From the NCBI GenBank assembly GCA_029224185.1, contig CM055193.1:12477669-12541668 (forward strand): a stretch of 64,000 bases of DNA. The letters are read 5' to 3'. Shown piece by piece: positions 41,601-55,300 of the stretch (positions are counted from its first letter, which is position 1; every line of letters starts with the position of its first letter). The stretch comes from Karalla daura. Its lineage: Eukaryota; Chordata; Actinopteri; Chaetodontiformes; Leiognathidae. A program made the translations under genes and the position numbers. The notes below the pieces were generated by a model. That model saw nothing but the letters and a program-made list of their open reading frames with translations, had not been told where the DNA came from and searched no databases.

Positions 41601-44600
41601 ATTTTGAAAAGGCTTTTTGAGTGACAGCTTAACTGCTTTATTACTGCAGGCAGCTCTTATTGAGGATGTTTCATCTTCACACACTCATTTTCGTGTTAGC
41701 CAAGAGCTGGGCTGACTCAGGCTTTGTCGAGTGGTAACTTCCAATATCACTGTAAATGAACTTCACGGCAACAACTCCTCAGAGATGTTCGGGGCGACGT
41801 CATCCTCCATCGTTCATACAGTCTGCGATGTTATCGTGCAGGTGCGTCACTCACGTCCCTTGTGCCGCAGACGGTCCAGCTGCTCGGTTGGACTCAGATG
41901 TTTGTGTGCTGGCAGACTGTCAAAGCGACTGATGTCACTGCAGAGACTCTGTTCACCGCAGCTGAAGACGGATGAAGCTGCTGGAGGACAAAACTGGGGG
42001 ACGCTATGTTTGACCGCGGCCACTTCCTCCCAGTCTGCCGACGAAACCAGCGGAGCGTCGGCGCGTCGTTCTCTGACCACCGCGTCGACTGTCCGAAGGC
42101 TGCGTGAAATACAAGCTATTGCTGCTATACCACATGTATACTTTGAGACAGCCACGGCGAGAGCGAGGCTCATGAGCAGCATGTCACAGAGCACACAGCG
42201 GTGAGGTCAGAGGGTGGATACGGCTTTGCAAATCTGGCACAAATTACACGCCCGCAGCCAGCAGCGGTCTGAGGGAATTCCGGATAGGAAGCTGTGAGGA
42301 GTCATCAGCAACTTCAACAACTAAACCTAAGCTCTTTCAAGGGGGTTTGACAGTAATGCCTGCCCAAGTGGAACAAATGGGTGAGCTGACTAACCAGAGA
42401 TCATTTGTGTAGGCTAGGCAAGACTTTACATTTTGGACGAAGGAGAGAGGGGAGAGCAAAAAAACAGTTTTATTCTGCCACTAAAAGCTCCTCCTATCAG
42501 TGTTTATCACCTTTAAAATAACACATCCAAGAGGACTACTGTAGTACAAATACAGTGAACAACCTGCAAATGTATTTAAATGCATTGTTTTGATATGTGA
42601 AGCATAAAAACAAACAGAACGTGGTTTTTTAGTTGATGTAGAAGAATAATGGTGCAGTTCTGTACAAGATGATGCAAAACTCTGTAGATGATAGTATTCA
42701 ATATATAACAAGAAACAGTGGAATACCAATACAGAAACAATGAGAGCAATATCAAATAGATAGATTCACAGTATATTTCATTAGCCAGTGAGCAGATGCT
42801 TTCGACCAAAGTGATTTAGATCAGGGAAACTGAAAGTCTTCTGTGATGGTGACAAATGAGTCAAAGCTCAAGTTCCTCCAGACTAATTTTAGTCATGCTC
42901 ATAAAAGAGGTCAGAGTTAGCCACAAAAAAACTGACAGGAGCAGGTGGGGAAGCTGACTCAGGTGAGAAGAGGAAGCAGCTGATTGGCTGGAGGAACTGG
43001 GTGGAGCTAATGAGGTGGATTTAGGGTAGGTGTCGAAGGAAAGAGGAGGAGCACAGGAAGAAACGAAGAGCATGAGCCAAATTTACAGCAAAATAGACAG
43101 GACTGTAACTAGGCCTCTGTTACATCTATTCTACATAAAGTAAGACGTACCATGGTACGTATATTAACTATCTGCTTACAGCTCCACAGCCACCAGGGGC
43201 ACTCAACCTAGTATGAAATAAAAGAAATGCAGAGCTTTATATTGATCTATCATCTGTCAGAGTCCCCATTTGGTGCTTGAAATCGTTTTCCAGGACTTTT
43301 CCAGTAACAACAGGATGCCAAACAATTTGTCACATAATACAGTAATTCACCCCCGTCATGCTTTGGGGATGTGTAATCTACTACAGTTGTAGCCAAAGTA
43401 CTCATATTCATTTCATATTCCCAGAAGTCTGATTTAAAAGCAGTCTATGACTACAGCTTATCTATGAAATAATGCCTAACATGCTAAGAAACGATGATAA
43501 ATTCACAGGCTATGAATGCGGAAACCTTCCACACCATATGCGTTTACTCACAAAGTCAACAGCAGGACAAGAAGTTTATGCAGGACTTTTAACTTTTTTA
43601 TGTTCCTTTGAAATAAAACATATTTCCTGGAAATATGGCCTCCTATTTCCTGCGTTTTCCAGGACGTGTGACAACCCTTTGTAACATATCATTTAGCATT
43701 CTGTTTAGGTAACATGTATTTGCAGTGACGATGCAGTAAAGCGTAGTGAAACAAGTTTATCTGAGAAGTGACATGGCAGTGAAAATGGCTGCAAACACTT
43801 CAGCCTCTTGGCCCCCCTAATGCCACATGATCTCTTTAAATCCCACGAGATAAAACATACACAACCACCCATGGAAACCACTCCCCCCGTGCAACAGGTG
43901 CAATGCACTTTTTCATACCGGTGTTGCGTGTCAAAAACCCTTTGAGGATATGGTTACTTCCAGACAGTGAGCGGGCCACAGGAAGTCTCCTCACACGCGA
44001 GGATTCAGAGCAGAAATTTAGAGCCCTGCAGGGCCGGCCGGTAAAAGCCGTCCCTGGTCTCCCTTCATTTCCTCGATGGCCACAAAGGGAGACCATCGAG
44101 CCGTGCCGAGCGCTGAGCATTGTGAGGGCTCTGATGTCGGAAAGGGCCTCGTCTCCTCGCGCGCTGACCTGCGATGTATAGCGTGCTTACATCGTTCTCC
44201 AAGCGCACAGTTCCTTCCTGCGAGGCACATAAGAGTACGGGAACCGCCTTGATTTAATAAGCAGGGAAGTCTCAAGGTCTGCGCCGACAACAAAAGGTCA
44301 TTGTGTGATACGGTTACTAAATACTCATCGCGGCGGAGCAAGCCATTATCGTTATTGTGTCCCGCATGTTTACGGATGAGGGGAAAAAAAAAAAAAAAAA
44401 AAGAAGCCGCTATCTGGGTCATTTAGTGTCAATGATAACAGGGATTACAACAGGGGTGGAGAGCCATCAATCGGGTTAAAACACAATCTGGAGGGTTACT
44501 CCTCGCCTCCTCAGAGGCAAAGAGTGAGAAAGAAGAGACGAGGCGACATATTGCATTTTGACACGAGATGCTCTCAGCCTGATGTTGTCGTAACACCTCA

Positions 44601-45064
44601 TTCCTAGAAACCATCTGGTCTATAGGCTCCTGTAAATTACTCCGTCTTCTGGTTGCTGTCTGAAACATCACAATTAAAGTCGACTGTGGATGGGGTGCCG
44701 GCGTGTTTTCGATAAAATGTGACACACTGTGCTATATCGGGTCCAACAGAAGTAGCACTTTTACGGGCGTGTTAAAACGGCACTGTACATTTCCCCACAG
44801 TGGTGGCACTAATAAAGGATCCCGAGTTGCTCATCCTCTGCCACTGCACGCGAGGCAAACCTATTGTGTGCGGTACATTAAAAAGGATACATCACACATT
44901 AATAATTGATGAAAATGAAAAATAAATAAATAAATAAATAAATAGGTCACTCATCCATTCCCTCCCAGTGCAACGTATAACTCCGCTGGGGTGCCAGATG
45001 GGATTTATTATGACTTTCAAAAAGTAAATAATTGATTCAATTCTGTATTACAATTGGGCCACAA

Positions 45065-45515
45065 TTTGTGGTTAGCACTGTCACCACTGTTTTCTACGGT
45101 TATTCCAGCTTCCTCTCACAGTCCAGAAATGTGCTTGTTGATTGGAGACTCGAATTGTCTGATTCTGATTGACTCTAAATTGTCCCTCGGTATGAGTGTG
45201 AGAGTGAACGGTTTGTGTGTGTATCGTCTGGCTCTGCTGGTGGCTATCTCCAGAACACATTGGGCAAAAACAGGGAATACACCCTGGAGTCAATCAGTTG
45301 CATGCACACATGGTTTGCTCACTTTCAAGCAGTTCAGTGTCTCCAATTCAGTTAAACACACTTTTTTGGACAGTGAGAAGAACCAGAGAAAACCTACTCA
45401 GACAAAGGCAAACAAACACCACACAGAAATGTCCTGAATGTCCTTAATCTGACCAGGAGTTGAACCAGGGACCTTTTTTGCTCTGAGGCGACAGTGCATA
45501 ACACTCATCTACCAT
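45065..45515. repeat. Fold-back copy of a common teleost interspersed repeat
   Basis: The left arm ('gttagcactgtcacc', 'cctctcacagtccagaaatg', 'gattggagactc') is mirrored by the right arm as its reverse complement ('gtctccaattcagttaaaca', 'ggacagtgagaag', 'gaggcgacagtgc'). The centre holds 'atacaccctggagtcaatca'. Single-arm relatives occur at about 1-170, 7040-7155, 14985-15125, 16578-16745, 33738-33850, 40125-40260 and 52085-52350. It has no open frame and looks non-autonomous; the element class is not certain. Confidence 0.7.
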
Positions 45516-45740
45516 GTTGTTAGGCAATACAGATGACAGAACTTCACAGAACAGAATATTATGTGGAAATAACATTACTTTATGTCATAAATTAGTAATT
45601 TATAATCCTTAGAATCCCATTTCCATCTAAAAAACAGTATCAACAGTGTTAATAAGCATACATTAACAGCATACAAATACATTTTGGCTCTTTATTTTGG
45701 ATTTGAAATTTTAAAACCTAGAAATGAACAGATCTCTCTT

Positions 45741-45746
45741 TTTATT
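45741..45746 (-). terminator. Candidate poly(A) signal of srxn1
   Basis: AATAAA on the minus strand, with a second copy at 45691-45696, about 830-880 nt past the srxn1 stop codon. Confidence 0.4.
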
Positions 45747-46571
45747 ACAGCATCTGACTTGAAACTGCTGATGGGTTAACAAGACATCATCTATAAACAG
45801 TTGGAGGGCCTTTCCAGATCCACTGTGAACAAGTTGTGCAGCTCTTAGTCTGACCCTATAATGGAACTAGGGAGCAAACATCTGTGATGCCCTGCAGGGG
45901 AATACATCTAAAATGGCAAGAATCTAAACATTTACAGTATGGAAATATATGTAAGTTTGAATTATATACATTGACTTAAGTTCAATATTTTTAACCCTAA
46001 TGTCACAACATATCTCAAAGGGAGATACAAACATTTAAAAAGTTACTCAACAGCACTTCTTTTATGAATTTACATTGCTGTTTTCTTGAAAATAAGTAGA
46101 TAATTAATAAGTAGATAATTCATGATTACTTATCCTCTGGGAACATCCTCTGTCCTGCACCATTGGCATCCATGATCAATTTTGGTCAGTCTGACATTGC
46201 AGTTACAGATAATATGAACCAAATCATAATAATCATAACTTGATTCATGAAAACCTTCTATCATGCCCCCCACAGGATATCAAGGGGTTTGTATTTCCTG
46301 ATGCACCTTGTCTGTGACAAAGGCGTGGTAAAGCATGAAAAAAGGTCATATGAATCAAAAAACTTCTTGGCAGTAGGTATTAAAGCCTCAAAAGAGTTTA
46401 AATAATAGATTTTTGTGGTTTTAAATGAAAAATGATGCATTTCACTACAGAGTTACATTTCCCCCTGCTGGTGGGTGCTCTGACCTGCAGTCAAAGGCTG
46501 CAACAAGGAGTGTTTGGGTCATCTGACCTGAGCCTGAGTCCAAGACAAAAAAACTGTATGTGGGTCGAACA

Positions 46572-47869
46572 TCATCGTAGATCAGGTGTGGATGCTCCGA
46601 GGTAAGTGATCAGGTCTGAGACGCTTGATTTGAAGAGTTTGGCTGGGATGGTCGGCATGTTCAGCCTCTGGTAGGCAGCAAACCTGTGGCAGCCTCCAAA
46701 AGAGTAGTAGTAGTTTCCCCCCTCTCGACCTTTAATCCAGAGCACATCGATGGGAGGAACAACACTTGTGTCTGTGGTCTCCTGAAAGGAAAGATAAAGT
46801 GGCTGCTACACATTTGCAAGTTTGTTCTTATGTAGAACCTTGTGGGTAGTGTGGGTTAGGGCCTTTGTTTTTGCCCGAGCTTTGCACATACCACACCATA
46901 TACCACCTCTTTCTGGGATATATATGCTAATTTCTTTGCTTGTTTTATTAGCTGTTATTGTTGCCATCCTGCGCCATTCCATCTTATCCTATGTATTCTG
47001 GAGTTACGTAACATATATCTTACATCTTAAATGAGCCTTGGGTGAATATATATAAATGCAAATAGGATAGTGTTAGAAAAAAAATATTTGTGTGCAAAGG
47101 TATTGGACTGTGGTAGATACAAAGAATAGATAAAACAAAGACTGGATAAAAGAAATCCTCAAAAGAATTATAAAATAAACGGTTCAACGTTCCATCCAAC
47201 GGTGCAATATTATCACAAGTTAATACTATCAAATTTAATAAGTTTAATAGACTGTACTTGCGGAATACATCATATTGTGAAATACATCATATTTTACAAA
47301 TTTGTTGGGTATATTATCTTATTTTGTCTTCACTAGCAACTCATCCATCAAACTTTTGAAGTCTTCTGAACGATTTCCTTTCAAGGGGACCTTTAACCCC
47401 AGGCTACCTATTATTATCACAACTGAAACTACATCACTTTAATGTATAGGTCTAATATTTAAATATTTAAGATGTGACTCTCGCAATATCCAACAAACTA
47501 TTAGTTGAAAAACTATCAGGTCTAATGCTTTTATTTACAGACTCAAATGTGATAACACTTTACTATAACACACATAAACAATTGTGTTTCTGAGATGATA
47601 TACAACAACATATGGATACCTACGACGTATCTTACCTTTATTGTCTTCATCAGACTCTGGACCTTCTGCTCGTCCAGCACCGAGGGAAGGGGTCTGATAA
47701 TCACTTTCATCGGGACCTGATGAACCTCTTGGACACTGTCCGAATGAATAGATGTGATGTCGGAGTTTTTACCCTCCACTGCCCCGGTCTGAGACATCGT
47801 TGAGAAAGTTACACGGGACAAAACGGATAGTTTCGAACCACGGACAACGCCTAGACACAGTTGAGACAT
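46572..47869 (-). CDS. srxn1: Sulfiredoxin 1, two exons
   Basis: Exons 47636-47869 and 46572-46781 (AAG|gtaaga ... ctttcag|GAGACC, phase 0) give 147 residues; human SRXN1 is 137. Sulfiredoxin uses ATP to reduce the sulfinic acid form of 2-Cys peroxiredoxins and so restores their peroxidase activity. The catalytic Cys lies in FGGCHR (Cys109). Other conserved stretches are IRPLPSVLD (about 56-64), PPIDVLWIKG, and the C-terminal YLGASTPDL. The first exon offers two start codons: Met1 at 47869 and an in-frame Met at 47797 (MSQTGAVEG). The 24 residues before the second are basic and hydroxylated with no acidic residue, as in a mitochondrial presequence. Neighbours tcf15 and scrt2 match the human order and strand. 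Confidence 0.95.
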
Positions 47870-47970
47870 CTATTTACCGAGTATGTCGTAATTCCGTGCG
47901 CGTCTCTCCACTTCCTGGTGGTTAGTTTGTTTACTGATGACGTCATCCTAGCGAGCGTCCTAATTGGTCC
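47870..47970 (-). promoter_or_regulatory. srxn1: srxn1 promoter with CRE, CCAAT and ETS-like sites
   Basis: A perfect palindromic cAMP response element, TGACGTCA, lies at 47938-47945, 70 nt upstream of the srxn1 start codon. A CCAAT box (minus strand) is at 47963-47967 and an ETS-like CAGGAAGTG is near 47909-47917. No TATA box is evident. The sites were seen directly; their use is inferred. An antioxidant response element, which regulates mammalian SRXN1, was not found in this short stretch. Confidence 0.6.
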
Positions 47971-50634
47971 AGCTTGCTGTCAATCATACACACCCCCGCC
48001 CTTCGTGAGCCTCAAACCGTTAGAGATTCAGCTGAATTGAGACAATTTGAGCTTTAACAGCTCAATTTACCATTTTTATTATATATAAAACCCGTTTAGT
48101 CGGCAGTTAACATGAAGAAGAAGAAGAAGCTAATTGCAGTTTCTTGTATCTGTGAACTCAAATTTAATACTCCATGTCGGGTCGTGCGTCTGAGCGCCTG
48201 ATGAACGTAAGTCCAACGTTCTTGTTCCCAAACATTATGACGCTGAATCATACTTAACAACTTGTGTCTGCTGGTTGCGTACAGGTGTTTATTAGCGTTT
48301 TCAAGCTTCGTTTATACTCCCTCACAAACAAAATAATGTACAGAGGTAGCGTATGTGTCCAGCATGGTTTCACTATGCTTGACAGTCTAGTCCTTAATAA
48401 CTAGTAAGTACCATCACTTACCTTTTATAGGTAAAGAGGGTTTTAGGGTTACAGCATAGGGTTTAGGTTATTTTAACGTAATAAATAAAGAGTACTGACT
48501 TTACTGTTATTAAAGAAATCAGCTGTGACCTTTTTTGTGAAAGTTCTCACTGCATAAATGTATTTTCCCCAATATGAGATGTGAAACACAGGATTTAATC
48601 AAGCTGGGGTCTCTGAGACCTTGCCAAATGGAACTTGTTATCTCCTCAGGAAACATGCAAATCATCACGGTGTCAATAAGCAATAACAGGGACAGTTCTA
48701 TGATCAGAGCTTTAGCTTTTAATGAGCCCTGTTGTTAACATAAAACAATAAAATGATGTGCTCTGTTTGTTTATGTGTGTGCAGCATCCAGTGGTACACC
48801 TTCATGGATGTGGAGTCATCGTCGTTGCAAAGCCTGCTTCAGGTTAAACCATTTGTAAAACATGAATGAATGCAGCAGTTTCCACACATACCGGAGGCAT
48901 GCAGCGATATGTTGTTTCCTTTTTTCGGGTCGTCACATTTAAGCGTTGCCTCAACGCGTAAATGAATTTGGAGTGTGAGAAAATGGTTCAAATGGCCTCA
49001 CCCATGAGGAATAACATGAGAGAGTACCAAAAGTTTTGAGCTGATAGCACAGTGCTCGCTGTGTTTCGTTTTGTTTTTTGAGCCGTCACACCGAACAGAG
49101 AGGTGAACGGGCCCGCCGCTTTGCTGGTAAACTCCGTCGCAGGTAGCGGGTTTGTCATGCCACACGTCGTTGCCAACACAAACTTTAGCCCCCTTTTCTC
49201 TGCGATAATTTATTCATTTCATGGCCAAACTGTTTCTCATTAAAATTCACTCCGGCAATTAGTTGTTCAGTTGAAAAGAGCGACCACGGGCCCGCAATCC
49301 TTTGGTGACAGTGGCTTTTAATGAGGTCAGTGTTTTGTATTGTCGCATGATATAGGCTCCCCCCCCTTCAAAGTAACATTACTGGGCGATACTCGCATCT
49401 TTTTGCAGGGATTTCAAAGAGCCGGCCAGGTTGCTGTGGTTACAGGAGGGACGTCTGGGCCCCAAGCTTCGCACAGGTAAGCTGAAAGCTTCAAAGATCT
49501 GTGGCGGTGGAGCGGAAACAGAACTATTGTTGTTTTCTCCAAGCCACAGCGACGGCATCTTCTAATGAGACAATTAAAAATGATTTCTTGGACAGCGGAG
49601 GCAGGCCATTATATTGAATTATTACAAATACTTTGGACTACAGTGGGAGCGCCTTTTATGTTGATTAATTGGTCACACGGGGATCAGTTACGACATGAAG
49701 GAGCTCTATATATAGGATGTAATCATTAACGGTGGCAATGGCACCTTGCGCATCCACGTGTGATAGACCTAAACCGAATACACCCTGTGCGAGGAGCTGC
49801 GCACTGTAAAAATGTTCATCCTGACATGGTTTTCCAACCAAACGGAGTAAAAACATTTAATTGTTGTTTCAACTCACTTACTTGAGTTTAGCGTGTAAGC
49901 AAATGGTTCAATTAGGTAGTAAATGGTGGCCAAACTCCAAACTGTACTCATATATGAGCTCTCTCTTTCTCTACCTGAGGCAGGTGTTTCTGCCGCATGG
50001 TTCACATGGTTAAACCAGTGCTCCCACTAAGTAAATATACCAGCATTTATACTGTGTCATTTAAACACGTTTGCTCTTTGTTATGACATTTAAACACATT
50101 TATACTATTGTCTATCTTAACACTACTACATTTCTCCTCTTTTGCACCATTTCCTCTTTGCCCATGGTCATGTTATTTTCTGTCAGCTGAGCAGAATGAA
50201 ACGTAAGTGACCTTGTCTTTTTGGACATTTGGATTATGTCTACATTTTACACTTAGCACTAAACAGCTTTGTAACAGAATTAGTTCGGCTCAACTGATCA
50301 TATCTTTCCTCGTCACTGAAACTGAGCCGGCTTCAAAGCTCAAAGGTTTCTTTGAGATTCTTGAGCTTTTCACCTTTGTCGTGCGGCGGGTGTCATTGAT
50401 GTGACGTTGTTTTGCGACGGCGGCAACAACGTGTTCATAATGTCCCCAGATTCGTTTTAAACGCCATATTACGCAGCGATTCAGCCGACACTGGCTTTGC
50501 TCGGCGGGGGAAAACATAAATAGATAGATAGAAATGCTGAAAAACTCCAATTAGAGCGTAACATGCTGACTCCCTGCCTGCGTGACTTGCTCTTTCTGTG
50601 TGTGCATAACCGTGGTATTGTAAATATGTATGAT

Positions 50635-50635
<1 letters not shown>

Positions 50636-50668
<33 letters not shown>
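50636..50668. repeat. (CA)n microsatellite
   Basis: About 16 CA units. Confidence 0.9.
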
Positions 50669-50672
<4 letters not shown>

Positions 50673-52084
50673 TCCCGCCTCTGGCGCCTCGGCGCTTTAC
50701 ACGCCGTCAGATGTGACTCGCTCCTTTGCTGTCAATCAGACGGGCCCCGGCGTTCACGCGACCAGAAGAGTCCCTGTCAGTCAAGGCACGCGGGGACGTA
50801 AATCATCTCCGGGGCGCGGACGCGTTCCGAGTCCCACTACACTCTGCGTGAACCTGGGCTGTCACAGCGGGACGGCCGGCGCGCGCGCCAACGTGTCTCA
50901 ATTACTCAGATTGAGTTAGTCACACAGGTACGGCAGCGGGTCACGGAAGAACAGTTCCCACATAATGATTTGCTGTTAATATTAGATTTCAGTCCCCGTG
51001 GGATTGTCACACTTAGAGCAGCTGGAGAAAATTACCTGCCAGCTCTCCGACAGGGAAGTGAGCTATATTTATTTATACCTCCCTCCCTTTTCCTCTCTTC
51101 CCCCTCGTACACGTTGACATGCTTTCTAAGAGGATAATTTCTCTGATGGCAATTTTCCGTCTGCAGACTATAGCTTTGTGATGGATGAACGTGTCTGAAG
51201 CGGTGACACGGTTTAGCAACAGAGGATGTTGTTGTGTTTGCGGCTGATTTGCTCGCCGATGTTGATTATTCACCGGTGACTCCGGCTGCTTAAACCTATG
51301 AAATTATTTTCTTCCTATCTCCTTCTAGTAGCAGCTGCCCAGACCAGGATTTGGGTTTAATGATCTTCTTTTGCTTTGAAATGAATGCGGCCCCCCCCCC
51401 CATCACCCCCCCCCCCCCTCCAGCCTCTTCCAGAGAGGGAGAGAATAATTGGTACTTTGGAGTGAGATTATTTAGATGTGGTTTAAATTGCGGACTTCCT
51501 TTCCATTTGCACTTGAGTTCATTAACTTTAAACCCAACAGAACAGAGGGAGAGGGGCCTATTTTTAACACCTCGCACTTAAATTTAAACAGAGGAAGCTG
51601 CTAAAGATTGTGTCTCCACAACAAATGACGAATCCGCTCACATCTGTAAACCCTGCTCCGGCGTGCATTGTATATGAGGAGAAGAAAGGAGCTATTTAAA
51701 GAGTGCCCTCCTTGACTTTTTGCGCGAGTGCAGATGACAAGTTGGATGTCTTAGATGCATAAAAATGTGATTTTGACATGACTTCAAAAAGAGAAGCATA
51801 CGGATGAGGTGGACCCTCTGCCAACAGAGAGACGAGGAAACAGATGGGTTTTACACAAACAGCACAAACATCAAGAACACTGAGCTAAAGAGCTTGGCAG
51901 TCTCACTTGATGAAACAGTGAGGAATGGAGGCGCTTTTAATGAGCATCTCTCCTGTGATGCAGAATGTGAAAAGACAAACTGTTAGCTCTTAAAGGGGCA
52001 CTTACAGTTGGTTGGCGCCGGCTGGTTGAACCGAGCGGCCCTGCTAACCGCTTGTTGAGCGGCTTTGGCCAACATTGAGATTCT

Positions 52085-52350
52085 ATCCATCCGTTTATCA
52101 TTATTACTATTATTATTATTATTATTATCTTACGTGCTTTAGTGTGCTGGATCTCCCGCTCTTAGAAGGGAATACACCTTGGACAGACCTCCAGCCCATC
52201 ACTGGACACACACACACACACACACGCTCACCGCTGACTCTAACACTCACACCTAGTAGCAGCTTGGAGTCTCCTGTCGACCTGGACGTGGATATTGTTG
52301 GACCGGAGGAGAAACTGGGTATCTTTAGACCACCCATGCAGGCAAAGGCA
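52085..52350 (-). repeat. Copy of the common teleost interspersed repeat
   Basis: Contains 'ccatccgtttatc', 'gaatacaccttggacagacc', 'tcacacctagtagcagcttg', 'gagtctcctgtcgacctgga' and 'ccacccatgcaggcaaaggc', in the order seen in this repeat. It encloses ATT and CA microsatellites. Confidence 0.7.
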
Positions 52351-55300
52351 GAGCACGCACACTCTATTTACTCCAGATCCAGGCCTTTGAGATGCATGCA
52401 GTCTTTTATAGAATATAGCCTAGAGCAGAATATCTCCTTAAGCTAGATTCAGTCACAGACAGAAAATAGCCCGTCGATGAAGCCGGCGGTTTTTGGCCGG
52501 CCAACAGATGGCGCCACATGTATGTGAAGGGTCACAGCCAGGCCGCCGAGCACCAGTTGAAGGAGGAAGGAAAATCACTGATTTTTGTTATTTTTCACTT
52601 CTAAACCACGAGTGCGAAAAATCACACCAGGGACACCAGTTGCAACTAGGATACAATACATATTAAAAGCTAAAATCTGAACTAGCCAGAAATGTATTTG
52701 TGTGTGTTCCTTCATGCCCGCAACTGGTGTTTTCATTGATTTATTTGTTATTCTTCCATCTGCACACGGCTGACAAAGAGTAAACGCTCCATCACAAATA
52801 CCCAAGGAGTTGTTTTCTAAGACGTCACGATTTATCTGAGCAGTAGTATCACTGATAGAAGGCAGCAAATACACCCGTCCGAGGGCCGACAAGCACGAAA
52901 TGTTTGTTATTATTTCTGGATTATGGAGATTATTTATCCGTCGATTGTCTGATCAAACTTATTCACGTGTGGCTTTGCAGACAATGTCTGCGCGCAAGTT
53001 AACACGGATCACATCTAAATTACACACTGTAATTATTTCAATAGAGTAGTAGAGTTAGCCCTCAGATGACACACTAATATGATATAATTAGTCATTTCCA
53101 TCAGCCAATCACAATCCACACAGCCCTGACACAGCTGGCGGTCTGCTGTCGCAGTGGAAAGGCCGCTCCTCACGAGAGCACGTTCCCACTAATGAACTGG
53201 AAACTGGAAATCGTTCACAAAAACCATTGCACGTGATTTTTTAGTCCCCCCCCCCCCCTTCAAGTGATGCTTTACATCCGTGCAGGGGAGGTGGCTCGCC
53301 AGCAGGGCACCTTGGCACCGTAGCGCCCGCCGTTCACGCGGCATGACAATCGGGCATGTGGCGGCTGGCGGCGTGCAGCAGCAGCAGCTGCTCGCGCCTC
53401 CACCTGTCAGCAGCCGGCCACGTCCCGGAGACGCCGCCGTCCTCAGGTCGCCGCCTTTGAAGTGCGGCTTCGCTCTGCACCTACCTGCCTGCCCCCCCCT
53501 CGCCTCCTCCTCCCCCCGGTGCTGATCACCCATAGCCTGCTGTTGTTACACGCACAGCACAGCCAGGGGCGCTGTAATTGGATTGCACCCCCACCACCCC
53601 CACCCCCCGTTTTATAGTCCATCGGCATGTAATGAAATCGGTTATTTACTTTCGTCGTAAAGCCCGGTAAGGGACAACATCTGCCGGGGTAAAAGTTTGA
53701 GCGAGCGCGGCTCAGGCACGTCCCCCCCCCCCCTCCCCCGGGCCGTAAAGTTGTCGCCCGGCAATTTATTCACTTATTTGTTTGCGGCCTAACGAGCGAG
53801 GCGGCGCGGATGGAGCGAGGGCCGCGGCAATCAGCGGCGGGGAGGGTGTCTGCTTCCTGAGTCCCCGGCTCAGCCCGGCTCGGCTCCGCTCGGCTCTGCC
53901 CGCTGCCTCATTATACCGCCGCCGCCGCCGCCGCCGCGCTGCTGGAGGACACTGAAGGACAGACGCGATTGAATTCGAGTGCCGTATATTCCCTGGAAAC
54001 CAATCAAGAAAAGCCCCCGGAATGATAATCCCCGGCCGCCGTCGTGATTCATTTTTATTTTGCTCCATATTTTCCTCCAGCTTTTGAGTCGCTGGGAAAG
54101 AGTACTCACGGCGTAAAATCAATGTTCCATTAACATTTAATGAGCGGGAAGGGCTTAATAGTGGCGGAACAGATGCCTCGGCTTTTGGTAACGACGACAA
54201 TCTCAGGAACTCTCTCGTTCAGAGCTGGATTGGTGTTGTCAGCCCCCCCCCCCGACCACCTCTGCTCCTCGAGCAGAAACGAGGGATATATTGGCTTTTT
54301 TTTTTTCCTTTTTTGCGTCTCGTCGCGGTCGAAATTAAAAAGTTGCCCGATTGGCAGCAGAGCTCATAAGATTGATCAAACATTGACAGAGGAGGCCACA
54401 GCTGACAGCACATTACAGTCTTAACCATAATTACACATTATGTCGGTGCCGGCTGAGGGCTGCTCCTGCCAGACTCACGGTTTCTCCTCGGTGTAGTCCA
54501 GATTACGCCAGCATGTATGGCATGGTATAGTACGAGAGGAGGGTGTGCGACACCGTTATGAGCAGACTTATGTATTAGACCTGCTCAGTCTCCAGCTCAC
54601 CTGAACATGCATGTTTCTGGAGAATACCCAGACACTGCAAAAACATGCAAATCCTATATTAACTCATACTGATATTATTATTTTCATCTACAATATACAG
54701 CACAAAAATTCATATTCCTGTTCCTTCTTCTTATTCCGTTATGTACATAATATTCCTAGCTTGGGTTTTCCTTTGATCTATGTTGACATTTTCATACCAA
54801 GTTCAATCGATTTTCCTCCTGCTTTGTTTCATACTTGATTATTCTCTCTGTTTTCCGCACATTCTCTCTCAAAGGGATAAAGTCAAGTCTTATCTTATCC
54901 TCTCTTATCCTGTCTTATCTTATCCTATCTTGTCATGTTATCTTACAAAATCCACGAGTGCTCAAAATGATTTAACAACAGGTTGGCGTCCCAACGCCGT
55001 CTCAACAGCAGCGTTCCCGTCTTGAAAGAAATGAGAGAGGACGTGTGGGTTCCTTGTGCTATTGTTTTTATTAACGTTATCATTGCTATTGTTGTCATCA
55101 TTATTAATTGTAGCAGAACAACAGAAATCAAAACACCCCTCAGCAATCATGGCTTAAGTTTCTTCGTACTCAGCTGGAACAGAGATAAAGAGAGAGAGAG
55201 AGAGAGAGAGAGAGAAGAAGAAAGTGGAAAATCTTAATCAGTTTTTTTTTCTCTTTGAGGACCATATGGAAGGTTTTCAAGCAGCCAACCATATGTTGAA

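Larger units (their letters stand above)
38442..46571. other. Upstream flank of tcf15 and intergenic stretch to srxn1
   Basis: No exon was recognised. Repeats seen: a fish repeat copy at about 40125-40260 ('catccattatcttactcgct', 'ccccggacaggtttcc'), another fish repeat type at about 41340-41465 ('ggggttcagtgttttgcccg'), an AAAT run at about 44918-44944 and a fold-back element at 45065-45515. The part below 46571 probably includes the srxn1 3' UTR. Confidence 0.5.

Noticed and set aside
41731..42204. 157-codon plus-strand frame in the tcf15-srxn1 interval
   Set aside because: Ser/Arg-rich composition without a domain, with a competing minus frame of similar length; no support beyond length.
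49409..49476. VAVVTGGTSG reading resembling the nucleotide-binding start of a short-chain dehydrogenase
   Set aside because: The next residues (PQASHR) lack the GIG continuation, the frame does not join upstream exon candidates from an ATG in exon 1, and no other dehydrogenase exons were found.
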